Shown: piece after piece, positions 1 to 5,499 of the stretch | Numbering within the stretch: position 1 is the stretch's first letter | Layout of the letters: every line of letters begins with the position of its first letter | Source of the DNA: Candidatus Firestoneibacteriota bacterium | Lineage (GTDB): Bacteria > JACRDZ01 | Direction: 5' to 3' | NCBI GenBank assembly: GCA_016212735.1 | Contig: JACRDZ010000222.1 | Location: 1-7,175 of the forward strand | Length of the DNA: 7,175 nucleotides | Position numbers and translations under genes: made by a program | Notes under the pieces: model-generated | The model's input: the letters and a program-made list of their open reading frames with translations, nothing else | Told to the model about the DNA's origin: nothing | The model's database searches: none

Positions 1-197
1 ATTTTTTCCTGAGTACGCTGATCAATCGCAGAAATAAAGCTTTCATTTAATCCGATTATTCCTATGGTGTCATCATTAAGAAGAGATACGAGTATTTTTT
101 TTGCTTCTTCACCATTTAGAGCTTCATATCCTTCTATACCTGCCAATCTAAAACCATATACTGTATCTTTATCAGAAATAACCACGACTTTATACAA
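1..197 (-). CDS. atpF: A/V-type ATPase subunit F, N-terminal part (runs off window)
   Basis: Subunit F is a small Rossmann-like protein of the central rotor shaft, bound to subunit D inside the A3B3 head, where it can also regulate hydrolysis. The visible 65 codons read MYKVVVISDKDTVYGFRLAG and onward. The family opening is clear: a hydrophobic first strand, then the D-K-D-T-V-x-G-F-R-L-A-G signature at about residues 8-19. A second strand, IGIIGLNE, lies near residues 47-54. The family is usually about 100 residues, so roughly the last third is missing past the window edge. No ATG fits. The start chosen is TTG at 197-195, because a GGGAGG Shine-Dalgarno lies 9 nt upstream and the next candidate, GTG at 185, would delete the first strand. 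The gene overlaps the end of atpC by 8 nt, implying translational coupling. Subunits A, B and D probably follow. The family call is firm; the start is likely. Confidence 0.9.
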   Translation of the reverse strand, partial: MYKVVVISDKDTVYGFRLAGIEGYEALNGEEAKKILVSLLNDDTIGIIGLNESFISAIDQRTQEK

Positions 198-1854
198 TGA
201 CCAGTTCCTCCCTGATTTTCCTGTCAGGCATACCAATTTTTTTACAGCGCATAATTATTCTTAAATTAACAACTTCATTATATTTTTTCCATATATATCC
301 AATTGGGATACCAATACATAAAGGACCTTTATTATATGCAGCAACACCTCTTAATGTAATCTGTTCCTCTATTTTTCTCTCAAGTATGGATAAAGCGTTA
401 AATTCCAGGTAACGTTCAAGAACACTTTTCAGCACAACTCCAAAAGATGTTTTTTCAAGTTCTTTTACAACTTTCTCAACATCTAAATTCAAACACAAAT
501 CAACAAAATGATCTGCATTTTTTATTTGTTTTCCTCCTGTAATAAAGAAATCTCTAAGACGCTCTCTTCTCATTGCATCTTTTAATCTGGCTTTTTGTTC
601 TTCTTCATCTTTTTTGTCTTCATCAACTTTTTTTGCTTTAATAACTATCTTTTCAATCTTTTTATATGCATTTTTAATTTCAGTTAGAATATCTTTTACA
701 TTTTTTTTATACCTGACAGTTTTACTATATCGAACAGGCTTTTTTTCAATAATATCTGAATTTAAATATAGCCATATCTTTTTAAAAATATTTTTTTCCA
801 TAGAAATCTTTTCATATAGATTTTCTCTGGATTTTCTATATTGCTCATATTTTTCATTGAATTGCGTTTTTATCAAACGTTCAGAATTTTTCAAAAATCT
901 TTTTAAAGCAACATTAAAAGATATATTATCTTTAACAATTACAGTTTTTTCTCCTGTCTCCTGACTTGCACCTTCTGACTCATTACTAACATCCCCCTCT
1001 TCTTTAATAGGAGCAGTCATTTTCTGCCACCAGAGATTAATATCTTCTTTTATTTTTTTAATTCTTTCTGAAATATTTTTTGGTTTAGTTTTTACTTCTT
1101 CTTTTATTTCTTCCTTTTCTGCTTTTCTTTTATAAATAAGATCTTCAATATTCAGTTTTTGCAGACGTAGAATTGTAGTAACATTTATTGCATCAATTTC
1201 ATTAACAATAAGATCTTTCATTATTTTAAAATTAACATTTACACCTTTTAATCTATCCATTGCATTTATGTAGTAAGCTTTATCCAGAGCCAGTTCAAGA
1301 ATAGAAAGGTCTTTTTCTTCCATATATTCAGCATATTTTTCATTTAATATACGAGCATAAGGTGATCCCCATGTTGCAAGGATATTTATACAACCCTTAA
1401 TATTACTCTCATTAGCAAGCTGTGTAAGAAGCGGCATATCAAGTTCACCTGCTGGGATGAGACTTTCAAGAATTTGCTCTGAAGAAACATCTATATGTAT
1501 TCCGCGCAAAATTGTAATTATATTGCGGACATCCCATCTTCCCAGAAGAACAAGAATCAGATTATTTGCTTCGCCGCCTGCAAAATCCAAAATACGGCGA
1601 AAAGTGCGTGATAGATTTCTTTTTAAAGCTTCGTCTATTCCTTCAATACCTGTATGCGAAATTGCACATTCCTGAATTTCCTGTTTATAAGGAGTTTTCT
1701 CAAGTAACCCCATTAGACCCGAAAAATCATTTACTTTTAACAGCTCCTCATAAAATTCCGATCCAAGAAGAACACTTTTCATTGCTCTTACGCGTGCATT
1801 TATATATCCATAGTTATCAAGTACTGTATGTTTTTGAGTTTGTAAATCAAGCAC
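190..1854 (-). CDS. atpC: A/V-type ATPase subunit C with a ~190-residue charged insertion
   Basis: Subunit C (d/AC39 family) is the socket that sits on the membrane K ring and carries the central shaft. From the GTG at 1854 it has 554 residues, whereas the family usually has about 330-360. Residues 1-238 are ordinary: YGYINARVRAM near 15-25, WDVRNIITILRG at 107-118 and EIDAINVTTILR at 219-230. Family features resume with FFITGGKQI at 436-444 and end with IPIGYIW (516-522) and NEVVNLRII (526-534). Between them, residues about 240-431 are an extra Lys/Glu-rich, mostly helical stretch with a Ser/Gly/Glu-rich break near 287-303. I recognise no domain in it. The frame is open throughout and both flanks are in the same frame, so this is an insertion and not a fusion of two genes. 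GTG at 1854 is preferred over TTG at 1857 because GAGGTG lies 7 nt upstream. It overlaps atpE by 8 nt. Confidence 0.9.
   Translation of the reverse strand: MLDLQTQKHTVLDNYGYINARVRAMKSVLLGSEFYEELLKVNDFSGLMGLLEKTPYKQEIQECAISHTGIEGIDEALKRNLSRTFRRILDFAGGEANNLILVLLGRWDVRNIITILRGIHIDVSSEQILESLIPAGELDMPLLTQLANESNIKGCINILATWGSPYARILNEKYAEYMEEKDLSILELALDKAYYINAMDRLKGVNVNFKIMKDLIVNEIDAINVTTILRLQKLNIEDLIYKRKAEKEEIKEEVKTKPKNISERIKKIKEDINLWWQKMTAPIKEEGDVSNESEGASQETGEKTVIVKDNISFNVALKRFLKNSERLIKTQFNEKYEQYRKSRENLYEKISMEKNIFKKIWLYLNSDIIEKKPVRYSKTVRYKKNVKDILTEIKNAYKKIEKIVIKAKKVDEDKKDEEEQKARLKDAMRRERLRDFFITGGKQIKNADHFVDLCLNLDVEKVVKELEKTSFGVVLKSVLERYLEFNALSILERKIEEQITLRGVAAYNKGPLCIGIPIGYIWKKYNEVVNLRIIMRCKKIGMPDRKIREELVIV
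207..213 (-). promoter_or_regulatory. Ribosome binding site fixing a TTG start for atpF
   Basis: The minus strand reads AGGGAGG here, 9 nt before the TTG at 197-195. It lies inside the last codons of atpC. It supports the TTG start, since no ATG is present near the beginning of the conserved subunit F sequence. Confidence 0.7.
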
Positions 1855-2434
1855 CAAAAAGCACCTCAGTCAGTTGAGTTTTCAATACTTTTTTCGCTTT
1901 ATCAAGACGTGTTTCAAATGTATTATATACCATTATACGTTTATTATCCACTTCAAGTAAAAGTCCACCCATTGTGGATTCTCCAACTTTAACTTCATGA
2001 TTTAACTTCAATTCTGCCAGAATGTTTTTTGTCAGATTTTCATCTTTTTTATCTACAACAATAGCTATTTTTGTTCCGCGTACTTCATTTAAAGATTCAA
2101 GTAATAAATTTTTAAATACTTTTTTATATTCTTCGCTTTTATCTCTAAAAATTTTCAATGATTTTTCCAATTCAGTGAAAACATGGGTAGTATGTAGTTC
2201 TTTTGCTTCGATTATTTTTCTTTTTCTATCAAGCTCAGCTTCTATCTGAAGGCTTGCACGTGCTCCGCGCAGAGTCATATCCATTTTTTCGATATGAGTT
2301 TTTACAAGCTTCCTGGATTCTTCTTCAGCTTCTTCAACAATTTTATTGGCTTCGATTTCTGCTTTTTTAACAAGTTCTGAACTCTGACGACTAGCTTCTT
2401 CCTCTAAAGTTTCAAATAATTTATCTAATAGCAT
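1847..2434 (-). CDS. atpE: A/V-type ATPase subunit E (peripheral stalk)
   Basis: Subunit E pairs with the H/G subunit in a long coiled coil that forms the peripheral stalk and holds the A3B3 head still against rotor torque. The protein has 195 residues, a normal length for the family. Residues 1-110 are a charged heptad-rich helix with runs such as EEEASRQSSELVKKAEIEAN. Residues 120-195 form the globular head-binding domain and carry the family signature: MGGLLLEVDNKRIMVYNTFE at 155-174, followed by TRLDKAKKVL and a closing VLFG. It starts at an ATG with AAGGAG about 11 nt upstream, a slightly long spacing. It follows a 210-nt gap after atpK that carries a hairpin and a promoter-like sequence, so it may be transcribed partly on its own. 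It overlaps atpC at its 3' end. The assignment is firm. Confidence 0.94.
   Translation of the reverse strand: MLLDKLFETLEEEASRQSSELVKKAEIEANKIVEEAEEESRKLVKTHIEKMDMTLRGARASLQIEAELDRKRKIIEAKELHTTHVFTELEKSLKIFRDKSEEYKKVFKNLLLESLNEVRGTKIAIVVDKKDENLTKNILAELKLNHEVKVGESTMGGLLLEVDNKRIMVYNTFETRLDKAKKVLKTQLTEVLFGA
1862..1867 (-). promoter_or_regulatory. Ribosome binding site of atpC inside atpE
   Basis: The minus strand reads GAGGTG, 7 nt before GTG (1854) and 4 nt before TTG (1857). The spacing favours the GTG. The site lies within the last codons of atpE, so atpC translation is probably coupled to that of atpE. Confidence 0.55.
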
Positions 2435-2461
2435 GAGCCTTGTTTCTCCTTATATAAAATA

Positions 2462-2491
2462 GTTAACTGCTAGAAAATAAAAAGCAGTAAC
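2462..2491 (-). other. Stem-loop in the atpE leader
   Basis: GTTACTGC (minus strand, 2491-2484) pairs with GCAGTTAAC (2470-2462), giving an 8-bp stem with one bulged base and a 13-nt U-rich loop. If the promoter at 2497-2525 is real, this hairpin would sit at or very near the 5' end of that transcript, about 27 nt before the atpE start codon. A 5'-end hairpin can protect mRNA from decay; that role is inference. The U-rich part is in the loop and not after the stem, so it does not look like a terminator. Confidence 0.45.
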
Positions 2492-2496
2492 TTAAA

Positions 2497-2525
2497 ATTC
2501 TAAATTATTTGTCTTTTAAATTCAA
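2497..2525 (-). promoter_or_regulatory. Putative sigma70-type internal promoter for atpE-C-F
   Basis: The minus strand reads TTGAAT (2525-2520), a 17-bp spacer, then TAGAAT (2502-2497). That is 4/6 and 5/6 matches to the consensus boxes at ideal spacing. A transcript would begin near 2490, about 56 nt before the atpE ATG. The region is very AT-rich, so chance matches are common. Its position in the largest gap inside the operon, after a hairpin, strengthens the case. Confidence 0.45.
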
Positions 2526-2560
2526 TTTAATCTATAGATGCTCTTTATCATTAACATAAA

Positions 2561-2583
2561 GGCGGGGTTTTATTAACCCCGCC
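2561..2583 (-). terminator. Strong hairpin after atpK; partial terminator or mRNA-stabilising element
   Basis: A perfect 9-bp GC-rich stem, GGCGGGGTT with AACCCCGCC, closes a 5-nt loop, 61 nt downstream of the atpK stop. It is by far the most GC-rich patch in an otherwise AT-rich gap. On the minus strand it is followed by TTTATGTTAATG, which is only a broken U-tract, so termination may be incomplete. The plus-strand side has no T-run after it. The placement fits either attenuation between atpK and atpE or protection of the 3' end of an abundant atpK message. Which of these applies cannot be told from the sequence. Confidence 0.55.
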
Positions 2584-2594
2584 ATTAATAGACG

Positions 2595-2606
2595 GGACAT
2601 ATGTCC
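2595..2606. other. Perfect 12-bp palindrome between atpK and atpE
   Basis: GGACATATGTCC is a perfect dyad, 11 nt from the 9-bp hairpin on the atpK side. It could be a protein-binding site or a minor 4-bp hairpin with an ATAT loop. An 8-T run starts 6 nt beyond it on the plus strand, but no plus-strand gene needs a terminator here. Function unknown. Confidence 0.35.
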
Positions 2607-2644
2607 TCAATATTTTTTTTCTAAATAACTCTTAATTTATAAAC

Positions 2645-2923
2645 TTAAACTTTTATAAACATTAAAATCATAGCTCCAACAACGAATCCTAAAACAACCA
2701 TAGTTTCTGGAATAGCAACTAATATAAATACTGTTCCTGCTACTTCTGGTTTCTCAGCCATAGCACCACAACCTGCCTGTCCAATTTTTGCCTGTGTAAA
2801 ACCTGTCATGAAAGCTGTAAAACCAACTGATAGAACTGCTCCGGCAATTACTGCTGCAGTTTTCCATACTTCCGGCATTGATATTGCTGCTTTTACTATT
2901 TCTTTTGCTCCTTCTTCTGCCAC
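2645..2923 (-). CDS. atpK: A/V-type ATPase subunit K (c-ring proteolipid)
   Basis: Subunit K forms the membrane rotor ring that carries the coupling ion (H+ or Na+) past subunit I. The protein has 92 residues and two transmembrane helices, about 20-43 and 63-90, so it is a single hairpin and not the doubled 16-kDa form found in eukaryotes and Enterococcus. The polar loop between them includes AEKPE (56-60). The second helix carries IPETMVVLGF (71-80), in which E73 is the expected ion-carrying carboxylate. T74 next to it and Q44/Q49 around the end of helix 1 could be further ligands; whether the ion is Na+ or H+ is not settled by these. The first 18 residues form an amphipathic extension. The start is GTG, 2 nt after the atpI stop, with a consensus Shine-Dalgarno. 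A strong hairpin follows the gene. Confidence 0.93.
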   Translation of the reverse strand: MAEEGAKEIVKAAISMPEVWKTAAVIAGAVLSVGFTAFMTGFTQAKIGQAGCGAMAEKPEVAGTVFILVAIPETMVVLGFVVGAMILMFIKV

Positions 2924-2925
2924 GA

Positions 2926-4881
2926 TTACTCACCTCCTGTTCTTTTAAAAGGTTTGTATTCAGACTCTGCTGGTTCATAAAATTTAGTAAAACATTCAAC
3001 TAAATGCAAACGCAAAGTATGAATAGAAGGACTAAATGCACTAACTATTATATTAATAGAATGAAGGAATGCTGCTATAAAAAATCCAGCTATTACCATT
3101 CCTGCACCACCCATACCACCCATTCCTCTGCCAAGTTCATTAGCTACAGCTCCTAAAATAACGCCGGCAAGACCGATTGCCATAATACGTGCATAGGAGA
3201 AAGTATTACTTAAAGTACCAAAAATTTCTATTACTCCTTTAACTCCTCCACCCACTGCTGTTGCTATCAGTCCGGCAAACATAATTAACGCACCTATCAG
3301 TGTAAAAAATTTTGCCATTATTCCGAGGACAAGAAAAAGAGGACCAATAACAAAAAGTCCTAACATCCCGCCTTTTTCCATAGCATGGCTTCTATTATGT
3401 TCTCTAAGTCCATTAATCATTCCAAAATACAACCCGAATCCGATATGTATTATTCCCATAACCACTGACATTATTAATAATGCTTGCATCATCTCCATTC
3501 TGTTGAAAAATGGAGGCGTTTTCCAGTGATATTTATCAAATATTATTTCAAGTAAATTTCCAAACGCTTCAAAAAATAAAAAACCCCAAACAATTGCACC
3601 AATAGAAGCTAATTTAAGAACTCCAGCAAATACTCCCAAGATATCATTACCTTTTGAAGCTTTTTTACACAGATATGCTATTCCTAAAATACAGAGTCCA
3701 TAACCTATATCTCCAACCATCATACCAAAAATAATTGGGAAAAATACTGCCATAAATGGGGTAGGATCAACTCCTCCGTATTTAGGTAATTTTACGAAGC
3801 TGTAAAAAAATTCAAATGGTTTTGCCCATGCGGGATTGGAAAGTGCAACAGGCGCTCTTTCCATTTCATGATGTGACACTTCAAGCTGAATTAAAGCTAC
3901 TTTGCCAAAAAACTCATCACTAAGGGCTTTTTTGCAGCGTTCCATTTCATTTTCCGGTAACCAGCCAGTTATAACAAAAGTATAACCTGTTGTCCCGAAT
4001 TGAGGAATCATTTTAATTTCTTCGTCTTTATCTTTTAATACATCTCTTACTGTTAATATCCGAAGATGCCAGTTAGCTGAGAGACTCTCCAGTTCTTCGC
4101 TTACTTTAGCTAATTCCTCAGGCATGGTTTTCTTGCTTTCCTGGATTCTTTCTAAAGCAGAATCAAATGGCTGATTGGCAAATTCATTTGGAAGTTTAAT
4201 CTCATTGACATTTTCGATTGAAAGGAAGTCATGCACTGTTTTTGCATAAATTTTATTATAGATAATAATTACTGCTATATTATTCTCATCAACATCTGCT
4301 GAAACCAGATCACATTGATCTTTACACATACGCTTTAGCTCTTCTTTTAATTCATCAATCCCTGCTTTATTCTGTTTATCTACCAGAAGAGCCATAGATT
4401 CAAAACCCTCTAATGTACATATTTGCTTTGCAAGAGGTTGAATCTTTTCAAGAATTGGTTCATATTTAGCATACAAAGAAAGCTGAGCTTCCAGAGCATT
4501 TTTCTTTTCATAAAGCGCAGAAGCTTTTGCTTCCAGACCATTTACTATCTGATCAACTTCTGTTAGTAATTCATCAATTGTTTTATTCCAGAGCTCTTTG
4601 TGCAATGCTTCCTTTTTTTCTTTACTTACTTCAGAAACTCTACCTTTCAGGGTAGAAATAATACCATTCATTTTTATTAAAGCATTTTCAAGATGTTTTC
4701 TTCTTTCCACCTGAGATGGATCTGCCTGCATAGGTTTTATAAGAGATTCCTCCCCATGTTCCACCACCTCTCGTGTAATATTTTCTACATGTAAAATACC
4801 TAAATTATGCAGAAAACTTACTGTATCCAGAAAAAGACTTTTGGGTCCTACAACCTGAACTTTTGCCATTCTAATATGCAT
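2926..4881 (-). CDS. atpI: A/V-type ATPase subunit I (membrane stator, a-subunit equivalent)
   Basis: Subunit I supplies the two ion half-channels against the K ring and anchors the peripheral stalks. It has 651 residues, normal for the family. Residues 1-345 are the cytoplasmic arm, with long coiled coils around 55-135 and 240-270 and a GYTFVITGWLP motif at 299-309. Residues 370-635 contain the membrane helices, opening with TPFMAVFFPIIFGMMVGDIGYG. The functional arginines are present: R565 in NTFSYARIMAIGLAG, matching yeast Vph1 R735, and R624 in SIHTLRLHLVE, matching the second conserved arginine. H607 also lies in the conserved last-helix region. A Gly/Met-rich loop (584-594) is short and flexible. 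The start is ATG at 4881, with AGGAGGG 5 nt upstream; an internal ATG at codon 5 is less well placed. It lies 36 nt after atpH and 2 nt before atpK. Confidence 0.95.
   Translation of the reverse strand: MHIRMAKVQVVGPKSLFLDTVSFLHNLGILHVENITREVVEHGEESLIKPMQADPSQVERRKHLENALIKMNGIISTLKGRVSEVSKEKKEALHKELWNKTIDELLTEVDQIVNGLEAKASALYEKKNALEAQLSLYAKYEPILEKIQPLAKQICTLEGFESMALLVDKQNKAGIDELKEELKRMCKDQCDLVSADVDENNIAVIIIYNKIYAKTVHDFLSIENVNEIKLPNEFANQPFDSALERIQESKKTMPEELAKVSEELESLSANWHLRILTVRDVLKDKDEEIKMIPQFGTTGYTFVITGWLPENEMERCKKALSDEFFGKVALIQLEVSHHEMERAPVALSNPAWAKPFEFFYSFVKLPKYGGVDPTPFMAVFFPIIFGMMVGDIGYGLCILGIAYLCKKASKGNDILGVFAGVLKLASIGAIVWGFLFFEAFGNLLEIIFDKYHWKTPPFFNRMEMMQALLIMSVVMGIIHIGFGLYFGMINGLREHNRSHAMEKGGMLGLFVIGPLFLVLGIMAKFFTLIGALIMFAGLIATAVGGGVKGVIEIFGTLSNTFSYARIMAIGLAGVILGAVANELGRGMGGMGGAGMVIAGFFIAAFLHSINIIVSAFSPSIHTLRLHLVECFTKFYEPAESEYKPFKRTGGE
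2930..2938 (-). promoter_or_regulatory. Consensus Shine-Dalgarno for atpK, inside the end of atpI
   Basis: The minus strand reads AGGAGGTGA, fully complementary to the usual 3' end of 16S rRNA and the strongest site in the window. It lies 6 nt before the GTG start of atpK and encodes the last residues of subunit I (TGGE). It suits a proteolipid needed in many copies per complex. Confidence 0.8.
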
Positions 4882-4890
4882 ATATACCCT

Positions 4891-4912
4891 CCTCTCTTTA
4901 ACCTCTCTTTAA
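4891..4912 (-). repeat. Perfect 11-bp tandem duplication before atpI
   Basis: On the minus strand TTAAAGAGAGG occurs twice head to tail (4912-4902 and 4901-4891). The second copy runs into the AGGAGGG ribosome binding site of atpI at 4893-4887. Each copy contains a purine-rich GAGAGG that could act as an extra weak ribosome contact. It looks like a recent slippage duplication. Confidence 0.8.
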
Positions 4913-4917
4913 ATAAT

Positions 4918-5304
4918 CTATTCAGGAATAATATTTTTTAAAAGAAATTCTTTAGCTTGAGGAATTTTTTTCGCTGCCAATTTATTTACATTAATTACTT
5001 CTTCTTCACCATATTTTATTGTTTCATTACGTATTTGAGCAACTTTCTGATCATAATATTCCTGTGCTTCTTTAATAGCTCTATCTGTTGAAGCTCGTCT
5101 TATTTCACCTGCTTTTTTACGTGCTTCAGCGACAATAAGTTCTGCCTGCTTCTTTACTTCGAGATACTTACCACGCAATTCAAGTTCTTTTTCTTTTATC
5201 TTTGTTAGAGGATTTTCAGCTTTTGGTAGGGATCTGTGTTCATGGTCGTTTCCATGATTATTGTTTTTATTTTCCTTAGAATGTTCGGTAGTTTTCTTGG
5301 ACAT
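4918..5304 (-). CDS. atpH: A/V-type ATPase subunit H/G (peripheral-stalk coiled coil)
   Basis: This 128-residue protein is the partner of subunit E in the peripheral stalk. It is called H in Methanosarcina and G in Thermus. Residues about 33-115 form one long charged helix with the family's heptad pattern, including VKKQAELIVAEARKKAGEIR (50-69) and a later EYYDQKVAQIRNETIKYGEE. The end, KNIIPE, is the short hydrophobic tail typical of the family. Residues 1-31 are a low-complexity Lys/Asn/Glu/His tail (four His between 8 and 23) that is unlikely to fold and is not a usual part of the family. It starts at ATG with AAGGAGGAG 10 nt upstream. It is the first gene of the ATPase operon, following a promoter and structured leader. 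Coiled-coil proteins are hard to assign by sequence alone, but position directly before atpI makes this secure. Confidence 0.88.
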   Translation of the reverse strand: MSKKTTEHSKENKNNNHGNDHEHRSLPKAENPLTKIKEKELELRGKYLEVKKQAELIVAEARKKAGEIRRASTDRAIKEAQEYYDQKVAQIRNETIKYGEEEVINVNKLAAKKIPQAKEFLLKNIIPE

Positions 5305-5326
5305 ATTTTATTTTCTCCTCCTTAGA

Positions 5327-5382
5327 TTAGATTTTACTTTATTAAATTAAAACAGGCTACCGAAAAACGCCTTAAAATCTAA
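5327..5382 (-). promoter_or_regulatory. Structured leader of the ATPase operon
   Basis: TTAGATTTTA (5382-5373) and TAAAATCTAA (5336-5327) are perfect 10-bp complements. A nested AGGC/GCCT pair (5372-5369 with 5357-5354) is stacked directly on the 5' arm, leaving an 11-nt apical loop and a 17-nt bulge on the 3' side. The whole lies between the promoter and atpH and ends 4 nt before the Shine-Dalgarno. The second arm is followed by a repeat of TCTAA that abuts the Shine-Dalgarno, so an alternative pairing could partly mask the site. No known riboswitch class was recognised by eye. Confidence 0.45.
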
Positions 5383-5401
5383 ACTATATATATAAAATAT
5401 T

Positions 5402-5430
5402 AATTTATCATGTATAAAAACTCTTGTCAA
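5402..5430 (-). promoter_or_regulatory. Sigma70-type promoter of the A/V-ATPase operon
   Basis: The minus strand reads a perfect TTGACA (5430-5425), a 17-bp spacer, then TAAATT (5407-5402), a 4/6 match. TG one base before the -10 box gives an extended -10 element. Directly upstream of the -35 is a run of nine A (5440-5432), like an UP element. A start near 5395 would give a leader of about 90 nt before atpH. It is the best promoter candidate in the window and sits in the gap after hisF. Confidence 0.7.
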
Positions 5431-5499
5431 GTTTTTTTTTGCAAACAGACTTATATTTTTGTGAATGGTTAAAAAACAAGGTTGTATAGTAATTTGATT

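Noticed and set aside
614..964. Plus-strand open frame of 116 codons opposite the subunit C insertion
   Set aside because: It is the antisense of a Lys/Glu-rich coding region, giving a Phe/Ser/Leu-rich product, with no ribosome binding site and no family resemblance.
562..1137. Frameshift or fusion of two genes explaining the long subunit C
   Set aside because: The frame is open from end to end and both flanking parts of the same family lie in that single frame in the right order, which indicates an insertion.
2611..2620. T-run after the 12-bp dyad as a plus-strand terminator
   Set aside because: There is no plus-strand gene upstream, and as RNA the dyad gives only a 4-bp stem.
2754..2999. 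Minus-strand frame of 81 codons across the atpI-atpK junction
   Set aside because: It is out of frame with two secure ATPase genes, and its Ser/Asn/Arg-rich composition looks like a shadow.
5431..5440. T-run as a terminator
   Set aside because: On the minus strand, where the genes lie, it is an A-tract next to a -35 box. On the plus strand no stem precedes it and no gene needs it.
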